Translations under genes and position numbers: made by a program
In this document: positions 1 to 13,800 of the stretch, piece after piece
Layout: the number at the start of each line of letters is the position of its first letter
Position numbering within the stretch: position 1 is the stretch's first letter
NCBI RefSeq assembly: GCF_963583255.1
Contig: NC_084809.1
Span: 1,245,001 to 1,309,000 of the forward strand
Origin: Pyrus communis
Lineage: Eukaryota; Streptophyta; Magnoliopsida; Rosales; Rosaceae
DNA length: 64,000 bases
Direction of reading: 5' to 3'
The notes under the pieces: generated by a model
What the model saw: the letters and a program-made list of their open reading frames with translations, nothing else
What the model was told of the DNA's origin: nothing
Databases searched by the model: none

Positions 1-529
1 TCAGTTAGATGTCATTTATTCTCGTATTATTCAACGGTACGTAGTATTGATGAATGAAGAATTTAGAAAATCTATTGGAAAAGCAACCCCAAAGATTTAG
101 GACCAAAAATGGCTAGTGACAACTGTATAAACTGACGGTTTTACCAATCTTGATTGTTACAAAGTCAATGCTACCACTTCAAGTCTGTTGCTAGAGCAGA
201 AAATCAACTTATTGACGAAAAGAAAAAGAAAAAAAGAATCGACCATTCAAGTTTTAAGAAATTTTCATTTATCAATTGCAATTTTGTCATGTGTATTTAC
301 GTGCTTAAACTCACCTTGTTATATCTAATCAAAATTTCAATTCTTTTTACGTGGTCTTTTCCATCTCCGGTATGGTTTTGGTATCGTCTTTTTATGAAAT
401 TCATCCAATTTTTTGCATTGATACTACCATTGTCTGGTCTTGATTAGCAATGCATCTGTTTAGATACGGTGCAGTGTAGCAGCATTCTTGTTCTGTTAGC
501 CGAGTCACGATAGGCAACACAATTAGACG

Positions 530-730
530 GAATCTACATCAACATACGAACATGGTACACTCACAAGGATTCGACGTCAAAATGAAGTGCTGACTGTCGA
601 CTACTCATATGAATTATCGAATGTAAATAAATTCTTCGTGAAGAATGGAACGATCGACATAAGTACGGTTGCAGTAGTTGGTCGCGATGATTGCCTTGGT
701 CATGAAGATTGTAACTTCTGCCGCAACTGA
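530..730 (+). pseudogene. Unrecognised coding-like fragment without a start codon
   Basis: One plus-strand frame stays open for roughly 65 codons and ends in TGA near 730. It has a composition that looks like protein rather than random AT-rich DNA: a basic stretch, then VDYSYELSNVNKFF, then a Cys-rich end (DDCLGHEDCNFC). There is no ATG at the front and a stop lies just upstream, so it could be an exon or a decayed gene piece. I do not recognise the family and assign no function. Confidence 0.2.
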
Positions 731-2061
731 TGAATATTGTTCGAGACTCTGTCCCAATCTAGCTGCATGACCCTTCGGCCTTCATTTCCAGGGGCTGCTG
801 ATGTTAACATTCTTTGCAACTAGAGTCTCATCACGGAAGCTCACTCCTTGGTCTCCACCATATCCTTCGGTGGACCTGTTGCCGGAGGACAGTCCCATTA
901 TTTGATCTTTATTTATTTGATGCAATGGTGACCTTGGTTAATCCTTGTTTCCGGTTGCTTTCACCGGCAGGGACAGTTTACGGAGGTCCACTTTCTTTGT
1001 TTTCTATCCTCCCATTGTTCTACCTAGGGTATTTTTCCTTTAAGTTGTAGGGGGACAAGCGGCCGGCTTACTCTCTTTGAGAGTTCAGGACCCGGGGAAA
1101 GGGTAGGTTGCTAGTCAACCGTTGTCGAAACCCTTGAGTGTAGTATGACTCGCCTAATTCTTTATGTAGTTTGAAGAAAAAAATTCTCAATCAGTTGTAT
1201 TGCGTACCCTCTCAAGAAATGTATCAATCTAGTTTATCCATATATATATATATATATGTATGTTTATGTATATATGAACTGTGAAAAGTGAACTCTAAAC
1301 TAGGTTTATTCTCTTTGTACGTTGTTTATTAAACATGAAAGCTTTCACTTTAACCATACTCTTGCAAAATGAGATCTTGAGTTTGATTTTGCTCTCATCT
1401 TTTGCATAAAAAAAAGAAAAAAAGAAAAAGAAAAAGAGAAACCACGTACATGGACATGCACGTAGTCTCGTTTCCCAAGCTTACATTGGGCTGATTTCAA
1501 TTTTTATCGATCTTTATTTCTGACTATTTTTACAAGTTTGGAAACAAGAGAATAAATGGAAATCTTCAAATACATTTGAACTTTGTTTCCTTATCTTACG
1601 GTGTTCCCTATTTTTCTTTGTACATTGTCATCTCAAATACATTGAATGGTCATCAAGCACATTGTATTGGTTCACCCAAAAATGGAAAACAAAAACAAAA
1701 GGAAAAATGGAAAACAAAAATCTCACCCAAACAAGGAAAACAAAAACAAAAAGAAAAACGATGGGCAAAGAATTCGAAAACCTAAACCTAACCCTATCCC
1801 CCTCTCCTTCACCAAGCCTCCACCCTCCCTATAAATTGACCCCAAGATTGAGTGTTTGTGTACGAACGAAAAGTGAGTAGTCTTCTAGTGTGTAATATCG
1901 GGGTTAATTTAAACACAGTTCGAATGTGGAGGGTAGCTTCAGAAACTCTAGATGATGGTGAAGACGAGGCTGATGAAGAACACCTTATGATTCTCTAATA
2001 TCGAATCAATGATTTACCAGAGGTATTATATAAAGGTTTTTTCAACTTTTAATATGTATCT

Positions 2062-2120
2062 TGGTGTCCTTACTTATTCTTGATGGTGTCCTTACTTATT
2101 CTTGATGGTGTCTTGATTTT
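2062..2120. repeat. 22-bp tandem repeat, about 2.5 copies
   Basis: The 22-base unit tggtgtccttacttattctt plus GA occurs at about 2062-2083 and 2084-2105 and starts again at 2106 before diverging. Short minisatellite in non-coding DNA. Confidence 0.8.
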
Positions 2121-2747
2121 ACATTCATCCGCATGACAAAATCAACTCTTCTGGTGCAGAACTGCAGAAGAGCGAGCCGGTCGGAAAAGCTGTTCAGGTT
2201 GCACTGGTGATGCAAGAGTTGCACTTCTTGTCTCTCGGCTGTCTCAACTGTCGAGCTACAGGGACTGCAGCTGCCGCACTTGTGTCGACTTCATGCACAA
2301 TGCCAAACCCTAAAAGCTCCCTACCACAGAACTCAGCATCTCCTTGCATGTTTTGGCTTAGCTAGCTGGTCCTCCTGCTTGTAAAGATAGATGATCACAT
2401 AGAATTTTATTCGCTTGTGTGTGTATATATCCACACACACACATATACATAGTGCATGCAGTACTCGTAAAGATAGCGTAAACAAAAGAGTAATGCTATT
2501 TATATTATGTTTTTGTACCACATTTTCATATTACTTTAGATGATATCATTTGAATTAATCAGATTTTTAAATTTAATTCATTATTTAATAAATTAATAAT
2601 TAATAAAAACTAGTTAATTAAATGATGATTGTGGTATACGAGAAGTCTTTCCCCTTCATTTCCTTAGGTTTTGCAAAATTTTCAAATGTGGTTGTCCACA
2701 TCAAATGTCACTTAAATGGTATAAAAATGTGGTATAAAAACATGGTA

Positions 2748-2829
2748 TGAACAATGTTACTTATAAACAAAATGGCCAAGTCATTGAATGAACAATGTTA
2801 CTTGTAAACAAAATGGCCAAGTCATTGAA
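2748..2829. repeat. 41-bp direct duplication
   Basis: A 41-base unit beginning tgaacaatgttactt and ending at catt-gaa occurs twice, head to tail, at about 2748-2788 and 2789-2829, differing by one base (ataaac against gtaaac). Recent local duplication with no coding content. Confidence 0.85.
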
Positions 2830-3005
2830 TGGCTTTAGTTAACGAATAATGAAATAAATCGAAAAGTTTTTAACGTTCCCAATGCTTGATTTTCTTCACT
2901 ACTGTTACCAACGTTACCTTCGAAGGGCATTAAACAAACTTTTCTCGTACCTAATTGATTGCGTTAAGCTTAATTTTCATTTAATAATTTTCTTACCTAT
3001 AACTT

Positions 3006-3928
3006 GGGCGTTTGTTTGCCCTCACTAACTCGGACTGGACTGGACTAGACTAGTTATTAGTCTAATACTGTGTTTGTTCCATGCTGGGACTAACATTAAT
3101 GAGACTAAAGGGGACTAGCATGGACAAAACCCTTCACTAAGAGGTCTTAGTGAGACCCCCCAATAACTATGGGACTAGCTAAGACTATCCTCTATTTATC
3201 GTCCTTGTCATGCTCAACGACCACTCCCGACAGACTCCTCGTCATCGCCGGTCACCTAGATCAATCATTAACTTCCCGACTCTCTTTCAGATCCATTTCA
3301 CAACCAACTTTCATATAAAATATACCAAATTGAAGCTGGGAGTGACAAGATTACGATTTTACTTGAATCGAGGCCAAAATGTGGTCGAATGTGGCCGGAA
3401 AATGGCCTGGAAGTCTCGGCCTGTTTAGGCTTCTTCAAATCCATGACAAATTCGAGCATGCAAAAAATTGGATGAGGGTTGGCCAAAAAACACATCGGGA
3501 AGCCTGCAACTCGTCGGAAAAATTGGAGCTGTGAGGTTCCGTTCGAACAACGCATAGCTAGAGAGGAAGGGAGGACAGAGAAATAGAGACTGGAATCAAT
3601 AAGGAGTTTGACCAGAAATGAGAAAGAGACATGAATTGAGAGGTTTGAGAGGAAAAAAAGAGGGAGAGGGTGGGACGATGAGAGAAGAGGAAAAGAGTAG
3701 GACGGAAATGGTAGGAAAAGATGGAGAAAAAGATAACATCATAATAAAATATTAATAATTTATATATTAAATAAAATAATATTAGAATTTGTTATTATCC
3801 AGCTTCTTAGTCCAATACTGAACCAAACGCTTCACTAAGTTAGTCCAGTTTAGTCTAGTCTAAGCCAATCCAGCTTAGTCCTTGAAACTAATCCAGTCCG
3901 AGATAGTCCGGCGCAAAAAACGCCCCCC
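3006..3928. mobile_element. Non-autonomous DNA transposon with about 40-bp inverted ends
   Basis: The left end (GGGCGTTTGTTTGC, then CTCGGACTGGACTGGACTAG) is matched in inverted orientation at the right end, where the reverse complement reads GGGGGGCGTTTTTTGC followed by CTCGGACTGGATTAG. The ends are rich in repeated GGACTAG/TAGTCC words, which also recur inside (3100-3190 and 3790-3900). The interior has only short open frames and no transposase. I could not see a clear target-site duplication, so the superfamily is left open. Confidence 0.65.
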
Positions 3929-4630
3929 AAAGTACTAAATGGAACACGAGGGTCACTAAAACATCAATAGATACGTACCGGCTCAATTTCTATGTACTTT
4001 TTCAATTGTGTGGATGATGGTGAGTTTTCTTTTTCGACATTAAGCACATGTTCACTTATAAAGAATAGATTGACATCATTTCGATTCGTTTACCAAATAT
4101 AGGCAAGAGAATCATTTTACTTTTTAACTTTTTCCTGCATTTGCGTTTAATTACACGTAAAAAATGAAAAATGTGTTAAAGTTCTTTCTTGAAATCTGTA
4201 ATCAAATATCTAAAAATCAAGAATTCCATTACAATCCAATTCCCTTTTCTTCTTTCTCCTATTATTTTTGATTCTCCGATTCATTTGTTTTTCCTTTCTG
4301 TCAAGTAAACAAACCCTAAATGGAATAGCTAAATCTTATAACAATTATCAATCAAACGAGTGTAAATTTGAGAAGGAAGAACGTTTAAACAAAAACAAAA
4401 AACAATAACTTACCTTAACTTGAAAACAACAGTTTGATCCACAATCCTCCTGAGTATCATTAAACAATAAACATATACTGTACAATTTCAACCAGAAATG
4501 TACACAAGCAGGAGAGCCAAAGATAAACCTCCCTCCCGTCCACGATTCATACCACACTGATGGATGATGAGGTCACGTGTGATGAAATAAACATAAAAAG
4601 GGAATAACATCACCATCACCACCATCGGCA
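3929..4630. other. Intergenic and GC6 3' flank
   Basis: AT-rich DNA downstream of the minus-strand gene that ends at 4631. The part nearest the stop codon is likely its 3' UTR. I see no gene in it. Confidence 0.5.
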
Positions 4631-7254
4631 TCAGTCTTCATCCTCCTCACCGTCTCCAGGCAACCCCACGTCATCTCCAATATCTTCAAGCAGCTTGTCG
4701 ACGTCCTCTCCTAACTCCAACAACCTCGTACTTAGTTTGTCCACCTTGCTTTGTTCTTGCCCGAGGCACACGAGAAGATCATTCAGTTCAGCCTCGCTCT
4801 CCTTCTGAGCTTCTTCCCTTGCCTCGGCTCTAATTGCATCCACATCGGGAAACGACGACCCTCCTCCACCATTCTTAGCTCTGACCTCCTTCTCTAGATG
4901 GAAATTCGCCTGCTCAAGACTGTTGTAAGCATCGGATAAGCTCTTCAGATCAGATTCCATCTTTCCGGCTAAGTTCTTATACATGGATGCCTCAGATTCA
5001 AGCTTGGCTTTCTCTGCCTTGAGCAACTCCAACCGTTTAGATGCTTCTTGAAAATCTCGTCTAAGTGTCTCTACCTGGACTCTATCGGAGCCTGCACCCT
5101 GCTCGGACCGGGAGCGGCCCCCACCAATCGTTGCCACATCCTCAGCCAAACTTGCATTGCGGCCAAGGAGATCCTAAAAGAAAACATATTTAATATATAA
5201 TTAACATGCATACCACGGCAACGATTTATTTGGGGGTGAGTAAAACAAAGAACAACATAAAAACCAATTGGTGTACACTAAAGTTTTATACCTGTATCTC
5301 AGAGCATTGCTTCTCCACAAATGCTTTCAGCCGCTTTATATACTCTCCATCACTTTCCCCGCTTTTCTGTTCCAGTTCTGCTGGCACCACTGCCACCTTG
5401 CTCTTCGGTTGACTGTATACCTCAACGAATTTTTCTCTGATATTCACCTCCAAACTCTTAACTACGTTTAGAAATGGAGCATCAAAGATTGAGGAGAGAA
5501 CCGGATGATCCTCATTTTTCTGATCAGAGAGATTGCTCTCATCAACATCTACCATACTAGCTGAGGCGGATCTGGTTAATTGTTTGTGCGGCTGAGCTGA
5601 TGTTGAAGAGGTGAAAAGGAAGCTTTTCTGCATCTCCTCGAACTTCAGAAAATATGACGTGAGCCCAACTTTCTGGCTTATGGAATCAACTATAGCAAAG
5701 GCGTCCTTCCCACTTTCAACTGATTTGTTGTAGATCACACACTCTCCAAGAAGAACAGCTGCCAACCCCTTTATGTACACTGTAGCAATTGAATTGGATA
5801 CCAACTCAAGCAGATAAGTGATGTGGGGACGTGAATCTAGGAAGCAATTCACTGCACTAGGGCAATCAGCTAGCCAAGTGACCAGCAATTTCAGGATAAC
5901 TGGTTGAACATATGAGTTTCCGCTTGACTTTCCATCTTTGTTTTGCATGGAAGAGGCAACAGCCAAGTATTTTACCACACGGTGCATTAGAGGCTCTGGA
6001 GCACCTAGAGATGGAGTAGGTGCCTCAAGTTCAATACGCAATACCTGAAAATTGTATCAGACAATTAGAAGACTGTAAGAGTGGTCACCTTTCAACACAA
6101 ACAAAAATGGGTAAATCAAAATATATTACATCAGAAGGCAGATATTAGAAGAAGAATATAACTGCTTACCCTTTCCTTGCACTGCAGATTGTCCTTCATT
6201 ATATGAGAAAGAACACTAGCAGCTCTGCAGCATGTCTGCACCTCAAAATATTAGCTAATGGAACCGAGATATTCTGGTCTTTCCAAAACTCAGATGTTAC
6301 TGAAGTGTTACATTACCTCAAGATCGCCATCTTTCTCGCTGAAGTTAAGACCTTGTAATAGCATGCTGCAAAAGAATCAAATCTTATAAGATCACTTAAC
6401 GTAAGTAGCTTTTGCAACCTTGAGAAATGAAAAGAATAAGACGATCAAGCTTTCACTGATGCAACAAAGGTTTGATAATTCAACCAGGCTGAATAAATAA
6501 CAAACAGATAATTTAGAAACATGCAGTGAAAACTGCACATACGATGAACAAACCTTCCAAAGGACATGTTCACATCCTCTTCAACAGGTGCATGAATCAT
6601 GGAATGCGGTTGCGGAATCAATGTAGACGCTAACATAGTTTGGCCATCAGCATTATTCTGGTTTAAATGAGGTGAAGAAAATTTACAACAAAAGATTAGA
6701 AGTGAAAACTACACAATCAAGATGTAATTTACATTTCTTGCATACTGGATGATGAGAAGAATTTACACAATACCAACCTCACAAAAGCTCTTAAAAACAT
6801 AATCTGCTGCAACAAATTCTTGTATACTGGATGTCCGCAAAATGATTCGAAGAATTGAGTTCAAAGCAGGTTCCTGAGGCCCCTCTCCAAGAAATTTGCT
6901 TGCAAGCGCATCAAGATTCTTGGGATGTCCAGCAATCAGATTACCAATGCATCGCAGTGCCTGACAAAGTGAATAAACTTAATAATTACTAATGGACTCA
7001 ATGTCTACAAGGCACTATGTAAATTTCATTACAAAGTCAAACAAAACCAAATATGTGTCTTCCATTTGAAATCAGTATTCATTTTCTCATATAGCAAGCC
7101 ACATAAGTTTCAGGACAAATGGCCCGGAGTTCATGTAATTAGTTCACAAGTTATCTATGGATAAGCTTGATCATATAATAGTAAGAAGGTAAGGTACTCT
7201 TTATGTCTAGCAAACGTTGATTGGTCATAAACAATATAGTAATATTGTTAGTGT

Positions 7255-7288
<34 letters not shown>

Positions 7289-10200
7289 GAAGAACTATCT
7301 TACTGAACAACGAACAGCAACAGGTGCCCACTGGCTTTCCACACCCAGCATTAGAAGATGGTCCAATACTTTTTTCTACATCCAGGAAATAAAAAGATTA
7401 GAATGATCAGATATCACCAAATTTATATTCTAGTGAGATGCTATTATAAAAGTTGAAAATACCTGAGCGAGGGTGGTTCTATTTGTTAGCTTATTTGCAT
7501 CTTTTCCAGGATCAGCCTCCGAGCCTCCCATTATTAGCAAATTAACAGTTTCCAACGCACTGAGTAGATTAATTGTCTACTGGCATGGCATTTATTTTGA
7601 GGTCAACAACAAATTACCAGTAAGGGTTGTGCCATATCAAATCAGTTAACGATACAAAACAATGAATTTCGAGTATCTAACCTTTTGTTGAGTGAAACTG
7701 TAAGTACTCCCTCGTAGCTTCAAAATTGACATTAAGGGGTCAAATCCCATTGTCTCCCTCAGCAGTATCTAAAGAACACATCTTTTAATTAGAAGAAAGA
7801 AGAAACAAAATATATAAATGACAACATCACTTACAAGAATAAAAGCAACAATTAAAACAAAAACCTGATTCGATGCAGTGTTCCGAATAAGATTGTTCAA
7901 CAATTCAATACAGTCCTGCAGAAGTGTATTGCATTAGAAACATTTTCAAAAGTAACTGATTTCTCAAATGGCTTTAGAGGTATTCGAAATGGGAACTTGA
8001 TTTACAAAATAAAGGTTTTTTATTTTCCAGCACAAAGTGTGCCAAACAGCAACCTCCCCCATAATCAAGACAAAATAAAGTACTTTTACAACTTCTGTAT
8101 AAGAACAATTGTTTGCACACTTGAAAGTGAAATAACGGTAAAACATTTCTTTTCCTATAACCATTGGTGCAAATATTGGTATAATCAGTATAATTGTAAA
8201 GCTGAATTTACCAATGAAAAAAGGCTTTTAGATTATGTTTTTTTTTTTTTCTTTAAATTGATCCAAAAATGATGCTTGACAAGTGGTTTATCAACAAAGA
8301 AGTTAAACAAGATGTATGAAACTATCAATTATCAAACAAAGTAAGTAACAAAGAATTACCTGCACAACAACACCACCATCCGAACCACCTTCCTCTTTGA
8401 TGATGCTGAATATCTTTTCAAAAGCACCTTCAAAGACCACAATTTTTTGAATTTCCTGTAATCATAACAATATATAAGTTAATACAAAAGTCAAAACTTA
8501 CTTTCCAGTTGTGATGGTTTAGTGATTAATAGCTTTTATGTATAACTGTTCTGTCGTACTTTTGGAGTGGATATCTTGTCCACTGGTTTGTAATTTAGTT
8601 GTTTACTGCTACAAAAGTTTGTCTTCTTTTTTTTTTACCAAAAAAAACATGTCTTTTTTTCTCGAAAAAGTAAAAAAAGCACACTTATCATTGTAGGTTC
8701 GCCAAATATAAATTAAATAAAAAAATAAGACAAGGGATTGAAAACCTCACCTCAGCTTCGCGAGTCAAATAAGTAAGAAGTAATAAGGCCTCATTTCGTA
8801 TAACCTAGAAGGCAATCACAACAGTTTCGTATGATTGAACATAGAGGAAAGATGGATACAAATATACAATTATATTTGAATAACTAATATTTTGACAAAG
8901 CTTTCAATAGCAGTCCCCTGATATAGAGGTGACAGAGCATTAAACGTGAATTTTAGAAAGATCACATTTAAAAACTAAACTGTAGCATAACATGTTGATA
9001 ATAGAGTTAAATGCAAAAAATGATAAAACATCATTCAAAAAATTGTACCTCACGATCCATAAGCATATCCATTAAGCGAGTTATACCACGAGGTATGGTC
9101 AGAATGGCTTCCTGTAACCTGAAAGAAAGACCTCAGAAGAAAATCTTTCTAAACCAACTAAAATAATCCAAATTTTTTAGATAAATGAGATTGAAAATAG
9201 CTTAAATTAATACCTATTTCGAGAATTTGTCAGAAGAGCTGTCAAAAGTTGAAGAGTGTAATATCGTACATAGAAATCCTCCTCTGACTGTGAAAACAAC
9301 AAAATTAAAAATTAGATATATACAATTGTGAAAATACATGCATGAATCTAGCAGCTTGAAATCAAATGACTATCAGTATTTTCTGAATATAACTAGAGAA
9401 TTCTCACCAACAAACTTAGAAGAAGTGAAATGCTGTCTGCTTCTCTGGAAAGCAAATCAGTGTTCATTATAGCTGGTTGAATCTCAATCTTTGGTCCTTT
9501 TGCTTGGTCAATAGGAGTCAAGGCACTTACAAGAGTTTCTAGGGCACCTCGGACCTGCATTTGTGGAATAAATAAGTTAGTGTCTTTATCCATGAATATG
9601 TATTGAAAGAAAGCATCACATTTGATGTAAGATTCACAAAAATCACAAAGAGACATAATAATCACAATTGAATTTTTGAAAACCAAAGAATGCACTATAT
9701 TGGAAACAACAAAGCTCACATCCCAAGTTCACTTATTTTCACCATGATAAGTTGATAACCCATAAAATAAACAATAAGATTATAGGAAACATAAAAAAGA
9801 AGAAGAAATGTTAGCAACCATTTCAACATCATCCCGTTCTTCCTTTAATATGCCCATCATAACAGGGAATCCTGCAGGAAAAAATGAACAAAATAATGTC
9901 ACATACATGCCAAGCATAAAACGAGCGAACAAAACCAAAGTTGTACACAAGAGAGAAGCAATCACCCATTGCTCCAAATGCTAGTTGGGCAGCAGAGCTT
10001 TCTGCCACAACGGACTGAAGCTCGAGCATAGCAGTCCTCCTGTCTTCTGCCAGTTTACCATTGCTTATACAGTCGAGCAAACGCTCGATATAGCTAAATA
10101 CATATCGAAAACAATGGCAGAGTAGATTGGTCACATACCATGAAACAATCATAAGCATAAATTGAAAGTAGGCAATTGGGCACGGAATGTGATGAATGTA

Positions 10201-10366
10201 GAAGGAGAAAAGTACCTATCTTCATTAGAAGAACCCGATTTCTCGTTGCCGAAAACGAGCCCTACAACTCCCTGCACGAGAAGCCATAAGATTCCAATTG
10301 AGTTTGCAAGAGAGAGAGAGAGAGAAAGAGAGAGAGAGTCACCTTGTAACCAGAGACCAAATCCAT
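4631..10366 (-). CDS. GC6: Golgin candidate 6, p115/Uso1-type vesicle tether
   Basis: Plant homologue of p115/Uso1, a peripheral Golgi protein that tethers ER-derived vesicles before fusion; the Arabidopsis gene is GC6/MAG4, needed for ER-to-Golgi transport of storage proteins. About 19 coding exons are readable on the minus strand. The first five are 10343-10366 (24 nt, MDLVSGYK), 10216-10271, 9966-10093, 9819-9871 and 9408-9554. The last two are long, about 5291-6044 and 4631-5173. Exons 1-18 encode the armadillo-like head (stretches such as RRTAMLELQSVVAES, DFYVRYYTLQ, MLMDREVIRNEALLLL). The last exon encodes a coiled coil and an acidic tail ending EEDED, as in p115. I place the start at the tiny first exon because it matches the family N-terminus and gives the right phase; a longer frame read through the intron does not. 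The product is about 900 residues, the usual length. No damage is seen. Confidence 0.93.
7257..7284. repeat. (GA)n microsatellite in a GC6 intron
   Basis: About 14 GA units within an intron of the minus-strand gene, so (CT)n in the transcript. Confidence 0.9.
10307..10339. repeat. (GA)n microsatellite in GC6 intron 1
   Basis: Interrupted GA run beginning a few bases inside intron 1, next to the donor of the 24-nt first coding exon; a polypyrimidine CT run in the transcript. Confidence 0.85.
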
Positions 10367-10679
10367 TTTTTTCTGATTTCCCAGGTCGCAACTTCACTCA
10401 AGAGAAATCCTGAAACCAAAAAATCAAAGAAAATTCAGTCAAAATTCAGGACGAAATTTCAATTGGAAAAGCCCCAAATTGGAAGCAACAAAGATTGAAA
10501 CTTGCCTGCTCCAGAGACCTTGAGAGGCTGAGTCTGCGATGGAGTATTCGATCAAATTTCAAGAGGACCTTCGACTTCTCTCTCTAAAACGCAGCAGCGC
10601 ACACAGCTAAGTTTGCTAACACTTTTCTCTCTCTAAAACGAAGAAGACGAAGATTAATTACAGCTGGCAATTTACGTTT

Positions 10680-10835
10680 TCAGAAGGGTTTCGGGTTTTC
10701 GGGTTGCTGGGCCTTCGAGCCCCGTTGCTAATACCAATCTGTGTGGTTTGGCAAAGAGACTTTTGGATTTATAAAAACCAGGCCCACTAAGAAGTAGATT
10801 TGGCCCAGCCCAATATTGGGTTTGGGCTATACAAT
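10680..10835 (-). promoter_or_regulatory. Probable GC6 promoter with GGCCCA/TGGGCC elements
   Basis: Upstream of the minus-strand gene, GGCCCA/TGGGCC words (site II type, bound by TCP factors in housekeeping promoters) occur near 10709, 10782 and 10802, the last as TGGCCCAGCCCA. Clustering of such words 350-450 bases above the start codon suits a broadly expressed Golgi gene. The transcription start is not visible. Confidence 0.5.
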
Positions 10836-13800
10836 GCTTTGCTCTTCTCAAAGCAGAAGATTTTAGTGGTGGGTTTTGCATCGTAAAATTCTAATTTTAA
10901 GGTTTGCATGTCGGACCAGAATAAAGCATTTTCACAAAAAATTGCAACCCCGCCAATCGAGCTTAAGAGATACCACATGTGGTCCGAATGTTCTTTTCTA
11001 TTTATACCTCTTATTGGTATATAGCGTTCGTAATTCTCGTGATATATACTTAGCGAACTTCAAAAGAATCTCCATTGATTATAGTCTTCGCAGCGTAATT
11101 GCTTACTTGAGGAAATAATGTTGCACAAAATTAGACTGATTTTGGAACAACGTAAAGTTTCAAGGTATGATCTTCTCAAAGTTACTTCAGTTACTAAGTG
11201 TAGGTAACATGTAAAGAGATAAAGATAAAGATAAAGAAGCAAACACAAGATGTATGTGGTTCACCTTAAGTTGTGTTACGTCTACGAGAGTAAAGGAGTT
11301 CTCGTTAATAATGTAGAGATTACATAATACAACACTTCAAGCATAATTATAATTAGTGAGTTCTAATTATGGATTAAGTAGAATAATAGTTGGCAATTAA
11401 TTATAGGAAAATGGTCTCCCCTTATAGTTGATGTGAGACTCTAGGAGTTTTATTCTGATGTTGACACGTGTCACGTTGTGATGGTCTCATACTTGGAGAG
11501 AAACTCTTGTGCTTCAGTAGAGTGCCTCAATACGAATCCTTCAATAGGTCTTTAAAGGTATGAAGTTGGCTGGTACTTAGTAATTTTGGGATTTGTGAAG
11601 TATGGTACAAACAGATAGGAAAGTTTCTCTCCAAATTTTGATTCACTATGAATCTCTATGTTCAGAGCTCTCGGACCAATAGATCCAAGTTGTTCAAAAG
11701 AGAGAGAGAAAAAGATCCAAGGATTTTTTGGATTTTTGTGAAGTGAGTAAGTCGATAGGCTAATAGGAGCCATATAATTAAAATTGCATGGTCCGAATCT
11801 CTTGATCGACTGGCATCAAATGGGAATGAATCTCTTGATCCGCAAGCACGGTAGGTTCAACTTATTATTTAATTAGGCCATGTCTTTTACGTTGTGAATT
11901 TAAATATATAAAAAAAGGCAATAAAGGTCAAAAGATTGGGAAATGAATCCCCGCGCCGTGGACGATGTGCTCTATGCATCTGCTGTGTTGCGCCATGGAG
12001 GTGGATCCAAACAAGCCCTTCCAAATATGGCAGGTAGTGAAAGGTTATCTCCTAGTAAAGGTCTAAATTTGAAAGTCATTCGGTGGGATGCCTAAACAAT
12101 CTCATCACCCTTTTTGGGTGTGCGGGTTTTGAAACTTCCACTTGGCGTTCACACCCCAAAAGTATTAAGAATTTCATCAACCTTGCAAAGTGCAAAACCT
12201 AAAATTCCTACATGTGGGTAGTCAATATACCAATACAAACCTGTCGAAGAGTCGTGTGTAAGTATCAATTGTTCGAGTTAACTAACGGTCGTTTGGTGAT
12301 CATTGTGTTTTATTTTTTAACTGAAATCTTATTTGCTGACTACTTTTAATTTTCATTTTTTTTAAAAGTGAAAACTAAAAATTGAAAGCAAATTTGTTAT
12401 TAAACAACCTTTTAAGTTTAAAAGAATGTTACAGTAAGTCGCACACACATACTTATTGAATGTGACATTAATGTACAACTATAGTTGTTTCACATGAACA
12501 TGTTACTGTCAGTTTGTATGCGAATGACTAAAGTTAACACTGGTTGAAATTAAGTTAAGGAGAAATGCTATGGGAACTCTCTCGAAAGTACGACTCTCTG
12601 TCATCTCATGTTTTTCACACAATATTTTATAATGTTAACACAAAAATTAACCTTTCATTTGTAAAGATAAAAGAAAATATGTAAATAGCACATTCGCCAT
12701 TTATCAGATGCAGCGATGCTCTTGCATCAGATGATTAAGAATATGGCGTGGAAAAAGCAACAAATTTCGATATTTCCAAATACATCTGCATAGAACTTTC
12801 TAGGAATCTTCGTATTACAAAATAAAAACCTAGTGTCACAATTCCCAGTCCCATTCGAATTTGTGCTGTCAATTTCACCAAGACACGTCTTTCTATTTGT
12901 CCACGTATTTCCCCTTCTTATTTGTTTCCTCCTTTTTTTGCCCAAAAATATAAATATTTACATAAATTCACTGTTTTTTCCTTTTTGCTGCAAATCCAAA
13001 TTCAATGTTATAAAGCTGGTGGATACATTTATCCCATAAAAAAAAAATTATAAAGTTGATTTCTCTTTCCATCTATTATTCTTTTGGATCGTGAATCTCT
13101 TTTTTTATTTTTTTTATTTTTTTATAACGATTGAGTCTCTAAATTTGATTATGAGAATAATTGAGATGTAGAGAAATGCAGGTAAATGCACGAAGCCAAA
13201 ATGTAAAGACTCATAATCCTATTCTCTTTCGCATCCATTAGTTGCAACTCAATATGTTGATATGTATTTGTTTATCTTTAGGACAAAGTGATACTTTAAT
13301 CCAGCCTCTTTTACGAATGATTACTAAACCCGAAGTTAGATACAAGTGGGATAGATACACTTTTATGACCAACTGATTTAACCAGCTTACGTCTTGTATT
13401 TCATTAAAACTTGAAACATGTTCAAATTGTCATTTTGCTACTAACATTAGAAACCCTTGTACACGTAGTTATCTCCGATTAGTTCAACATGATAAATAAT
13501 TGTTGCAAGCTGTGGTAATTCACCATGGTGGCATAACTCTTTTGTAAGTATACATAACTCTAACACAATTTATGACAATGTTCAACTTTTTTATATAGAA
13601 ATTTTAATTAATTGTCTATCATTACAAATGATTATGATCTCAATAAATTTCAACTTGAGTATGAAATTGTTGAATGCATTACCGTAACGAACTAACTTTA
13701 TCACAATTGTGCAAAAAATCTCCTAAGTTATAGAATCCACGTCATCGTCACTTTCAAGAGATTTGCACGACGTGAGAAAGGAATATAATGCATGGATCTA

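Larger units (their letters stand above)
1..3005. other. Gene-poor left flank with simple repeats
   Basis: No gene with a recognisable product is visible. The stretch holds a coding-like fragment near 545-730, a short (TA)n run near 1241-1258, A-rich low-complexity DNA near 1400-1440 and 1676-1760, and two small tandem duplications listed separately. A TATA-like string (tataaatt) near 1830 is followed by no gene I can support. Confidence 0.5.
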
